Assembly: GCA_963575745.1 (NCBI GenBank)
Contig: CAUYUJ010000147.1
Coordinates: 47,501 to 111,500 of the forward strand
Reading direction: 5' to 3'
DNA from: Prorocentrum cordatum
Lineage: Eukaryota; Sar; Dinophyceae; Prorocentrales; Prorocentraceae
DNA length: 64,000 nt
The notes under the pieces were generated by a model. The model ran no database searches. It saw only the letters and a program-made list of their open reading frames with translations, and had not been told where the DNA came from. Below are positions 8,850 to 17,800 of this stretch, in pieces. Position numbers and translations under genes: made by a program. How positions within the stretch are numbered: position 1 is the first letter of the stretch; each line of letters begins with the position of its first letter.

Positions 8850-10245
8850 ATGGCAGGTTTGGTTCCCGCCCCGACGTCGGCCCCAACGCGGGCCAGCGCT
8901 TGGCCCTGGAACATCTTCGCCAGAGTTATCGGCGCCCTGGCCCCCCACCTGCAGATCTACATTCAGGACAAGGATCCCTGTGCGCGCTCCCTGTCAGGCG
9001 CGCCCAGCTCCTCCTGCGGTGGCGGGCCCGTCGCCCCCTTTGACGGCGACGAGATCGCCTGGCCGTCCCTGGCCAGCTAGCCCGTGCACCTGACCGGCTT
9101 GCTGGGGGATGCGGGCGCCTCGTGGCTCGGGGACTGGAAGGGGCGCATGCTGCGACCGCCCCAGGCCGCTCGGAGCCTCCGCGCTGAGGCTTGCCCGCGG
9201 GGCGCATGCGTCGACCCGCTGCCGCAGCGCAACGCTCGCGATTACGCTGCATTTCTGAGAGAGGCCTGCCTGCCCCCTCTACTCGCCCCCGACGCCCCCA
9301 GTCTTCGGGGCGCTGAAGGCCGACGAGAGGGTCTCCATCGCGTCGGGGGACCTGGAGGCTGCATTCTACCACGTGCTGGCGCCGCCCGACATGGTCGACC
9401 ACTTCTCGCCCCCCAGCCTGGGCGCGGGGCTGCTGCTGAGCTGCGGCGTCACTGGATTGCCTGGCGGCGCGGGCGAGCCCATCGCGCCGCGTCTGCGCGT
9501 TCTGCCGGGCGCTGCACCTGTGCCAGGGTGTGCTTCGGCGAGGCCTCAGCCTGGGTGGCTTTTCGCCCAGCCACCTCGTCGAGGATGGGCAGCCTGGGCG
9601 GCGCGCTGAGCGCGGGCAGCCGTCGGCGGCCGCGGGGTGCGTCGACGACTACTTCGCGCTCGACACCGACGCTGGCGTCGCCTACCGCAGGGCCCGGGCC
9701 GTGCGGTAGCAGCTGGTTGATCTGGGCCTTGTGGTGCACGACCAGGAGCCTGCTTGCCGCGACTCCGAGTTCTTTGGGCTCAGCCTGTCCAAGGGCCGCT
9801 TCCTCGCGACGCGGCCCAGGTGCCTCTGGCGTCATCGGCTCGCGATCGAAAAGCTGCTGCGGGTCGGCAAATGCTGCGGCGCGCTCATGAGGGCCCCCCT
9901 CGGCCATATCACCTGGGCGGCGCTGATGCGTCGCGAGGCGCTCTGCCTGATCCGGGCGGCCTACGCCTTCGCTGCCAAGGCCGGGTCTGAGCCCGTCATG
10001 CTGCGGCAGAGCGCGAGGCGGGAGCTCTGGCAGGTGCGCTGTCTGCTGCCGCTGCTGTAGGCAGACCTGCTGGCGCCCTGGCACTCGCTGGTCGTCGCCT
10101 CCGACGCGTCGGAGTTCGGGCTCGGGCTGGTGCGTCGGCGGCTGCCCCCAGAGCGGGTCGCCGAGATAGGGCGCCAGCCGGAACGCCGGCGATATCGCGT
10201 GGAGGGCGCCGCCCGCGCTCGCGAGAGAGCCCTCGGACATGCCGT
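8850..10245 (+). pseudogene. reverse transcriptase-RNase H, frameshifted with stops
   Basis: Motif A DLEAAFYHV is at 9349-9375, motif C CVDDYFAL at 9638-9661 and the RNase H catalytic segment SDASEFGLG at 10100-10126. Between them are GLVVHDQEPACRDSEFFGLS and RLAIEKLL...LGHITWAALMRREAL, typical connection regions of the family. Defects: stop at 9078 region, a frame change between 9300 and 9320, loss of the usual LPxGW-type motif B with a second frame change near 9510, TAG at 9707-9709 and TAG at 10058-10060. The last ~100 bases run into satellite. It cannot encode an active enzyme. Confidence 0.65.
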
Positions 10246-10249
10246 CATC

Positions 10250-11428
10250 TCATCACCTCCTCTCCCCAGCTCTCTGCAGCTCGGTGTGCTTCTGTGCCCC
10301 TGTGTCCCTCTACGTTTCTCTGTGTCTCTCTGTGTCTCTCTATGTCTCTCTCTGTCTCTCTGCGTCTCTCTGCGTCTCTCTGTGTCTCTCTGTGTCCATG
10401 TGTGTCTCTCTCTCTCTCTGTGTCTCTCTGTGACCCTCTGTGTCTCGCTGTGTCTCTCTGTGTCTCTCTGTGTCTCTCTGTGTGTCTCTCTGTGTCCCTC
10501 TGTATTTCTGTCTTTGTCTGTGTCCCTCTGTGTTTCTCTGTGTCCCTCTGTGTTTCTGTCTTTCTCTGTGGCCCTTTGTGTTCCTATGTGTCTCTCAGAG
10601 TCCCCCAGTGTCCCTCAGTGTTTCTATGTGCGCCTCTGTGCCCATGTGTCCCTCTGCGTTTCTCTGTCTCTCTGTGTCTCTCTGTGTCTCTCTCTGTCTC
10701 TTTGTGTCTCTCTGTGTCTCTCTGTGTCCATGTGTGTCTCTCTGTGTCTCTCTGTGACCCTCTGTGTCTCGCTGAGTCTCTCTGTGTCCCTCTGTGTCTC
10801 TCTGTGTCTCGCTGTGTCTCTCTGTGCCCCTCAGTCTCTCTGTGCCTATATGTGTCTCTCTGTGTCTCTCTGTCTCTCTTTGTGTCACCCAGTGTCCCTC
10901 AGTGTCTCTATGTGTCTCTGTATGTCTCTCCGTGTCTCTGTGTGTCTCTCTGTCCCTCTGTGTCTCTCTCTTCCCCTTTTGTGTCTCGTTGTGTCCCTCT
11001 GTGTCTCTCTATGTCCCTCTGTGCCTCTCAGTGTCCCTCTGTGTCTCTCTGTACCTCTCTGTGTCCCTCTGTGTCCCTCTGTACCTCTCTGTGTCCCTCT
11101 GTGTCTGTCTGTGCCTCTCTGTGCCCCTTTGTGTCCCTCTGTGACCCTCTGTGTCCCTCAGTGTCCCTCTGTGTCTCTCTGTGTTCCGCTGTGTCTCTCT
11201 GTGTCCCTCTGTGTCCCTCTGTGTCCCTCTGTGTCTCTCTGTGGCTCGCTGTGTCGCTCTATTTCCCTCTGTGTCCCTCCGTGTCTCTCTGTGACCCTCT
11301 GTGACCCCCTGTGTCCCTCTGTGTCCTTCTATGACTCGCTGTGTCTCTCTATGTCCCTTTGTGTCTCTCTGTGTGTCTCTCTGTGTCTCTCTGTGCCCCT
11401 GTGTGTCGATCTGTTTCTATCTACGTAG
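10250..11428. repeat. ~1.2-kb decamer satellite (TCTCTCTGTG)n
   Basis: More than 100 copies of a 10-bp unit, TCTCTCTGTG with TCCCTCTGTG and similar variants. Because 10 is not a multiple of three and the unit lacks stops, all three plus frames are open over long distances, giving Ser/Val/Leu/Cys nonsense proteins. Not a gene. Confidence 0.95.
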
Positions 11429-11439
11429 TTTTCGCTGGT

Positions 11440-11508
11440 TGCGTTTTCGCTTGAACTAGCCAGCTTTTCGCTTGAACGAGCATCTTTTCGTTTGAACGAT
11501 CTGCCCTC
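11440..11508. repeat. three-copy ~22-bp tandem repeat
   Basis: TTTTCGCTTGAAC occurs at about 11451 and 11466 and as TTTTCGTTTGAAC near 11486, with variable spacers. It sits directly after the decamer satellite. Confidence 0.7.
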
Positions 11509-11850
11509 GGGTGGGTCCGATCCCCCGCGCCGCCTGTGGACAAGGGGCATTGGGGGAAAACGGGTCCGGTGGCGTGGGTTCCGATGGCGTGGGGGGGGGG
11601 GGGGGAGGGGGGTCCGTGGCGTGCGAGTTTGAAGGGGCCTCACCACAGCCTCGAGGCTGACATTCAGCCTCTGGGGGGGGATGCTGGGGTGGCTCTGCCG
11701 GGGAAGGGGGGGGGTGCGTGCGCGTGTGTGCGGGGTCATGTTTGTCCGTGTACGCGAGAAAGGTATCGGGGAAACAGGGAGAATGAAGTGGAACGGACAA
11801 CAACGGAAAACGGGAAACGAATGGGGGGCAGACGAAAGTGGCGGTGAAAT
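11509..11850. other. unique-looking DNA, no gene seen
   Basis: G-rich with a G-run near 11590-11610. No reading frame with protein-like composition. Confidence 0.5.
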
Positions 11851-12026
11851 GCGTGTCTGTTGTGTGTGTGGTGTGTGTGTGTGTGTATGTGCTTGTGCGG
11901 TGTGCGTGGTATGTGTGTGTGTGTGTGTGTGTGTATGTGTGTGTGTGTGTGTGTTTGTGCGTTGCCGGCGCGTGCGTGCACATGTGCCTGCGAAGGTGGC
12001 GCGCGTGTGTAACTGTGGTGTGTGTG

Positions 12027-12071
<45 letters not shown>

Positions 12072-12115
12072 GCGTGTGCGTGTGCGTGCGTGTGTGTGCG
12101 CGCGTGTGCGCGTAA
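11850..12115. repeat. (GT)n microsatellites
   Basis: Three blocks of (GT)n, at about 11855-11890, 11910-11955 and 12018-12110, separated by GC-rich DNA. The minus-strand readings are poly-Thr/His artefacts. Confidence 0.9.
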
Positions 12116-12289
12116 TGTCTGCGAGCGTGTGCGCGCGTGTCTGTCGGCGAAATGTCGCCGCCCAAGCTGGGGGGCACTCCAAGCGACCCGGGTCGGCGGC
12201 ACTGGCCGAAGGCCACTGCAATATACAACTACCTATACGACCACCCTTCGGGTGATAAGGAGGTTCGGGGGGGGGGAGGATGCAGCGTC

Positions 12290-12495
12290 TCACTCGATCG
12301 GTCTCACCATCCATCTCACGATCGGTCCCGCTCGATCGATATCACTCGATCGATCTCACAATCGATCTCACTCGATATATCTCATTCGCTCGGTCTCACA
12401 ATTGATCTGATTATCGATCTCACAATCGATCTCACATTCGGTCTCACTATCGATATCACTACCGATATCACAATCGATCTAACATTCAACGTCAT
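12290..12495. repeat. 12-bp array (ATCGATCTCACA)n
   Basis: About 16 degenerate copies of a 12-bp unit with variants such as ATCGGTCTCACT. The GATCGATC core recalls the repeats in introns of the 0.1-5.0 kb gene. Confidence 0.85.
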
Positions 12496-13590
12496 CATCA
12501 TCATCACCAACACCATCATTTTCATCGTCATCGGGACACTGCCGTCATCATCATCATCATCGTCATCATCATCAACGACATCATCATCAGGCCATCATCA
12601 TCATCCCCATCATCATCTCACCATAGTCAGCAACATCATCATCATCGGCACACAGCCTTCGCCATCATCACCATCAACATCATCATCATCATCATCATCA
12701 TCATCGGGACACCATCATGGTCACCATCATTGTCATCGTCAACATCATCAACAACATCGGGACACCATCATCATCATCATCATCGTCATCATCATTTAAT
12801 CATCATCATAATCAACAGCATCACCAACATCATCGGGACACCATCATCATCAGCAGCAGCATCGTCACCAACATCATCATCAATATCATCATCGGAGCAC
12901 CATCACCAGCACCATCATCATCACCACCGTCATAATCATCATCATCGGGATACCATAGTCATCATCAGCAGCATCATCATTACCAACATCATCATCAACA
13001 ACAACGGGCAGAAACATCAACATCATCGTCATCTCATCATCATCATCATCATCAACAACAGCATCAACATCACCAGCGGGACGCAGCCATCGTCATCATC
13101 ACCATCAACATCATCATCATCGGGACACCATCATGGTCACCATCGTTGTCATCGTCAACATCATCAACAACATCGGGACACCATCATCATCACCAGCTCA
13201 TTAGCATCATCATCATCATCATCAGCCGCATCATCAACATCATTGGGACACCATCATCATCAGCAACATCATCATCACCAACATCATCATCAATATCATC
13301 ATCGGTACACCATCACCATCACCATCATCATCACCACCGCCATAATCATCATCATCGGGATACCATAACCATCATCAGCAGCATCAGCATTACCAACATC
13401 ATCATCAACAACAACGGGCAGAACATCAACATCATCGTTTTCTCATCATCATCATCATCAACAACATCATCATCATCATCGTCATCATCATCATCATCAT
13501 CATCATCACCAGGACACCATCATCGTCATCATCATCACCATCAACACAACCATCATGATCATCATCAACATCATCATTATCGGGATACCG
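12495..13590. repeat. (CAT)n region with a ~410-bp higher-order duplication
   Basis: Imperfect (CAT)n/(CAA)n. The block beginning GGGACACCATCATGGTCACC at 12707 recurs at 13123, and the block beginning CGGGATACCATA at 12947 recurs at 13357. These offsets of about 410-416 bp show that a long segment was duplicated in tandem on top of the microsatellite. Confidence 0.85.
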
Positions 13591-13770
13591 ACGGGGCACC
13601 GACGGGACACCGGCGGGACACCGCGGGCCCCCGGCCGCCCGGAAGGGAATCATTTGGTCCGGCCGCGCCTCAGCCACACAGGACACCAGCGGGACACCGG
13701 CGGGACACCGCGGGCCCCCGGCCGCCCGGAAGGGAGACACTTGGTCCGGCCGCGCCTCAGCCACAGGAGA
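13585..13770. repeat. 87-bp unit in two copies
   Basis: CCGCGGGCCCCCGGCCGCCC starts at 13621 and again at 13708, with matching sequence through the GGTCCGGCCGCGCCTCAGCC segment. Short GGGACACC units precede each copy. Confidence 0.85.
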
Positions 13771-13887
13771 CTTTCTCTCGCCCGCCCACGCAGCTTCGCC
13801 TCGCCCGCACGGCACGCACGAACACGAAACCGAAATCGATTTCCCGGCGGGGGGGCTTTCCGTTCCACTTCGATCTCACCCCCTCAC

Positions 13888-14026
13888 CTCCGACATATAC
13901 AGCTACATTTTCATCTACATAACACAATCTGAAACACAACTTGCGCCGTATCTTTTCCAGATTGGAAAGGCCCTTCTCTATAGTGTTGCGAAGTTGCGGG
14001 CTGTACTCGTTATCCTCCACCAGCCA
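13888..14026 (-). CDS. isolated exon of an unrecognised gene
   Basis: On the minus strand an acceptor ending GTTAG (14027-14031) precedes a 139-base island. It reads LVEDNEYSPQLRNTIEKGL, then SNLEKIRRKLCFRLCYVDEN and VAVYVGG, and ends at a canonical donor (GGAG then GTGAGGG at 13887). Codon use and composition are clearly protein-like and unlike the flanking repeats. No family was recognised, and neighbouring exons could not be found: upstream is non-repetitive without an obvious frame, downstream is the 87-bp repeat. Confidence 0.5.
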
Positions 14027-14463
14027 CTAACACAGACGTGACTAAGCGGGCAAAGCGAATCATAGGCCACAACAGATGAGGCCATCCTAAGGATCAATTC
14101 AAAAGTGATACCAATGATACGGCGCCCCAGATAAGACAACGGAAAACAACACATCGCCGAATGATCACCGATTCAATCGTCTCATGTGAATACGCAAATA
14201 ATCGCACCGCAGGACAATCCTGATACATACTCCTCAGGATGCAGTCCACCTTGCCTCGCCGATCGTCTAGACCAACGGTGACTGCATGAGGTGCAAGCTT
14301 GGAAGGCTACCAGCGGAACCCCCCCAGCCATCCGATGTACTGTTGCTTTTAATCCGCAACACCTTCCTCAGGTGTAGTTCTTGTCCCCGGCCCATGCTTG
14401 ATGACTCTGGGTCCCGAAAATAAGTCCTGAGGCCGAAATGTAAGAACGCGCCAGGGCCCAACT
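14027..14463. other. non-repetitive spacer, nothing identified
   Basis: Moderate GC and no convincing reading frame. It may hold an intron or the 5' flank of the exon at 13888-14026. Confidence 0.4.
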
Positions 14464-14497
14464 CTCCTGGCGAAGGACTCAACCATATGCAGTTGTG
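14464..14497 (+). repeat. conserved dispersed core, copy 1
   Basis: TCCTGGCGAAGGACTC followed by AACCATATGCAGTTGT. Near-identical cores occur at 44363-44394 (same strand) and 26217-26250 (opposite strand). Here and at 44 kb the core lies immediately before a satellite array. Function unknown. Confidence 0.7.
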
Positions 14498-14519
14498 GGC
14501 ACCGCACTTGTGAATATCG

Positions 14520-15295
14520 CCGCCAGTGGATCTCAACATGGGGCCACGAAGCGTGTGAGAGGTGCCGAAATTTGTTTGGGGACGCATGTGAGCTGTGCCA
14601 CTGGGGCCGTCGGTGGAGCTCCCTGTCCTGTGAGGCCCCGAAACGTGTCAGAGTTGTGCCGAAATTGAGATGAACCGCATGCGACCCCCTCCCCCGAGGG
14701 CTTTGGTGGAGCTCCCTGTGGGGCACGAAACGCGTAAAGGAGTGTGAAGAAATGAATTGGGACCCGCATGCGCCCCCCCTGGGGCTTCGGTGGAACTCCC
14801 TGCCTGTGGAGCCACGAAACGTGTGATGGGTGTGCCGATATGTGCAAAAAACGCACGCCTAACCTCCATCCTGTGGGGCTTCAGTGGACCTCCGTGCGGG
14901 GCCACGATGCGTGTGAGTGGTGTGCCATGGTGTGCGGAACCCTCCCCCTCCTGGGGGCTTCGGTGGAGCTCCTGGTAGGGCCACGAAGCGTGTGAGGGGT
15001 GTGCCGAAAGAGGTGACACACCACATGCGAAAGCCCTCTCTAGGGGGCTTCGGTGGAGCTCCCTGTGTGGCTACGAAGCGTGTGAAAGGTGTGGCGAACT
15101 CGGTGGGGAACCGCATGCGACCCCCCCTGGCTGGGACCGTAGGTGGAGCGGAGCTCCCTACGGGGCCACGGAGCACGCGAGGGGTGTGCCGAAATGGGCT
15201 CGGGGACGCAATGTTCCCCCCCTCATCCCCCGAGGCCTTAGTTGAAGCTCCCCATGGGGCCACGAAGCGTGTGAGAGGTCTGCCGACATGGGCAA
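14520..15295. repeat. ~80-95-bp satellite, about nine units
   Basis: Each unit carries GGTGGAGCTCCCTGTGGGG then CCACGAAGCGTGTGAG and AGGTGTGCCGAAAT. Anchors lie near 14526, 14615, 14707, 14791, 14885, 14965, 15053, 15150 and 15241. The same GTGGAGCTCCCT...GGGGCCACGAAGCG core builds the 77-bp arrays at 42.7-45.0 kb. No coding signal. Confidence 0.9.
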
Positions 15296-15375
15296 AGGAA
15301 AGCAGACTCGAAAGGATGAGAGGAGAAGAAGAGACGAGGGGCGCTGCCTCTTCAAAACGAGGACCCAACGTCCCG
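15296..15375 (+). repeat. satellite-flanking element (CTTCAAAACGAGGACCCAAC)
   Basis: The segment with GGGGCGCTGCCTCTTCAAAA followed by CGAGGACCCAACG recurs at 44160-44200, likewise just after a satellite array, and a diverged form is at 26085-26110. Confidence 0.7.
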
Positions 15376-16590
15376 CAAGCTATGGAGATGAGGTCATTCA
15401 ACGCATAGTCTGAGACCGGATTCACTCTCAAAACTATGACCTTGCCGCTGCAACGCCGGAGCTTCGCGGCCCTTCGCCTGGACAGCTGAGCGCCTGAGTC
15501 CCAACGAGGAAATACCTACCATTTCAGAGCTGCCTTTTTTTCTGCGCTCCCAACAGCGCGCCAGCTTGCCCCCGTACAAGTCTGAAGGGTTGGAGCGCAC
15601 AGTGCAGCCACCGCACTAACATCAGATGTAACACACCTGGCTCTGACCACCGTAAGTCGTTTGCCCTGTGCCTCCACATCCTTGGCACGTCAAGGATACT
15701 AACCTGGGAGAGCTGGGGTTGAAATTTCGACGAGTATCACATGAGGACACAGACGATAATCCAACCGAAGGCAACTTGTAACGCCTCGCTGTGTGGCACC
15801 TCCGAAAGGCTCCCAATGAATACAAGAAACATCCACGCTCTGCCCGGGGATTCTGACACGCACGACAAGACATCAAGCCATAACCTGAACGGACAAGGGA
15901 GATCCCCTTCGGCTGCGGTCGGGACAGGCCCCCAATCTGATGACGAACGATTTAGAAACCCACGTGGCTTGATTCCAGTACGTAATAGGCTGCGGCCGCT
16001 TCTAGAAGACTTTCGCCCGCCATTCAGGTTGGGGGTGCTCTGAAGGTACATGCGTACACAATGTCTCGAATACGGGGGCGGAGGAGGAGGAGTGGGAGGA
16101 CGATGTGCTCCACGTGCTAAGAACCGCACATCCATTGTGTCCAGACGGGTCTGGATTGCTTCCACTGCTTCACGTCAGGGGTGGCTCGAACCGTTTATCT
16201 GGCCTACTTTTGAAACGCATGGTGCCACAAGGGGCACGATGGTGCTTCGCGTCATCTGATCACAGTCGGTCCATGGGACCCTACCAGACTCTTGTTTGGC
16301 GATTGATCCCGTGCCACCCGCAACCATGGTGACGACAGATGCGGGATTCCCTGAATTATCGCACGGGCACGTAATCCAGGAAATCAGTCCAACATTGCAC
16401 GATGAACAACTAATTAGCCTGAGGTCGGGCACGTCCACCTACAGGCGGAGTTTGGAAGAAAAACAAGACATAGTCAAAAGTATCCAATGATAGTCAAACA
16501 TGGTCGAAACATCGTCCCCAGACTATGGTTGACTATTTTTGCATTTTCCTCCTGTAGGGGGACATGCCCGACTGAAAATTAGCCCACTCC
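15376..16590. other. non-repetitive region, no supported gene
   Basis: Lower in repeats than its surroundings. Weak minus-strand readings exist (for example LISCSSCNVGLISWITCPCD, 16438-16175) with overlapping plus-strand readings of similar quality, so no call is made. Short TAGTCAAA words recur at 16470-16530. Confidence 0.4.
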
Positions 16591-16997
16591 TTGGGAAGAG
16601 GCCACGCGGTGCACCATCGATCCTTGATTTGCCTGGCCACCTGGCGCCCGGTCCTGCCTTGTCCTGCCCTCAGATACTTCCGCAGCTCATCGCTGCGGTG
16701 CTTAGCGCTAAATCCTCTCGTTCGGCTTGGATCTGCCGAGCACCCTGCCCAGAGGGCAGAAACAGCACCCTCGTAGTGAACGCCTCTGCAGGCAAAAAAC
16801 ACCCTCAGAGTGAGCGCCCCTGCAGGCAGATCCTTCCAGTGAGCGCATCCGAAGAGGGACTCGGACAGGGCAGGACTGCTCAGTAATCGCCGAGGGCCGC
16901 CTGGCGATGGAAGCCCTCTGGCAAACACACCTGAACCGATCAAGGCAGGACTGATCAGTAAACGCCGCGGGGCCGGGCCGTCTGGCAAACGCCAACG
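16590..16997. other. degenerate short repeats, possible fragment
   Basis: CTGCAGGCA and GGACTGMTCAGTAA words recur. The minus strand at 16750-16540 reads SAKHRSDELRKYLRAGQGRT then QVARQIKDRWCTAWPLPKEW, which is protein-like, but flanks and boundaries are unclear. Confidence 0.3.
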
Positions 16998-17225
16998 ATG
17001 TGGGGGCCGGGGTTTCTTCCTCCCTCGACTGCCGCGCCCTCCTCCTCATCCTCTTTCTCCTCCTCCTCCTCCTCCTCCTCCTCCTCCTCCTCCTCCTCCT
17101 CTCTCCTTCCTCCTCTCTCCTCTGTCCTCTCTCCTCTCTCCCCTCTCCTCTCTCTTCCTCCTCCTCTTCTCTCTTCCTCCTCTCTCTTCCTCCTCCTCCT
17201 CCTCCTCCTCCTCCTGCCCCTCGCA
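16998..17225. repeat. (CTC)n tract
   Basis: Imperfect CTC/CTCTCC repeat of about 190 bp; open in several frames but not coding. Confidence 0.9.
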
Positions 17226-17379
17226 ATTCCTCCCTGGGTCGGGGCCCTTCCGTGCGCCCAGGGCGCGCCACCCGCTCCAGGGCCCGAGCTGTCCTCTGGC
17301 ACCCTGACTCCTGGCGCTCCCGCCGCCCCCCCCCCCTGTGCGCGCCCTGGCCCCCGCCTGGTCGCCTGGGCCCTCGCGG

Positions 17380-17800
17380 GGCCAGGCGGACGCCCTCGCG
17401 GCAGCAAGCAGCTCGAGGCTTGCAGTCGGCCGTCGACTCGGCCCGCGATTCGGCCGTCCCACGACGATCTGGACCACTGAGAGGGAACGTACAGGGGGGG
17501 GGGGGCGGCCCAGCCGGGGAAGCGCCGAGGTGAATCGGCGACACATCGCCGATCGGTCGGGCAACATACGCCCGATGGCGAATGCGCACGCTCTGTGCGG
17601 CGAGGGCCATGGGGCCCAGTGGGCGATGGGGTGGTCGATGCGCACCCCCCCCTCCCCTGAGCCCGCCCGGGCCCACTCTGACGTTGCCCCCGAGACGCCC
17701 ACGCGGCAGCAACCAGCTCGAGGCCTGCAATCGCCCGCCGACTCGGTCCGCGGCTCGGCCAATGATCTCGTCCCCGCTCTGGACGATTCGGGAAGTTCCT
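17380..17800. repeat. direct duplication, ~306-bp offset
   Basis: GCGGCAGCAAGCAGCTCGAG (17398) and its near-copy GCGGCAGCAACCAGCTCGAG (17704) begin diverged segments that match through GACTCGGYCCGCG...CTGGAC. Between them GC-rich DNA carries CGCCGATCGG-type palindromes. Confidence 0.75.

Larger units (their letters stand above)
6840..10245 (+). mobile_element. retroelement with gag-like region and RT-RNase H, broken
   Basis: Plus-strand element reading in order: CP cluster (SCPPPRAPCPACP) and hydrophobic segment 6960-7140; V-RY/W-ERL domain 7262-7400; Ala/Pro linker; gag-like region to 8665; reverse transcriptase and RNase H 8850-10245. RT motifs are those of DIRS/retrovirus-like enzymes (DLEAAFYHV, then CVDDYFAL in place of YxDD, then SDAS of RNase H). 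Frameshifts and at least two in-frame stops show it is dead. It stops abruptly in a 10-bp satellite. No long terminal repeats or target duplications were seen, so the class (DIRS-like or another tyrosine-recombinase/LTR lineage) is inferred from RT style only. Confidence 0.65.

Noticed and set aside
10130-11428. 432-codon plus frame rich in Ser, Val, Leu, Cys
   Set aside because: Pure product of a 10-bp satellite; all three frames are open.
14520-15295. CRISPR array
   Set aside because: Repeats are long and contiguous without unique spacers, units diverge, and the context is eukaryotic.
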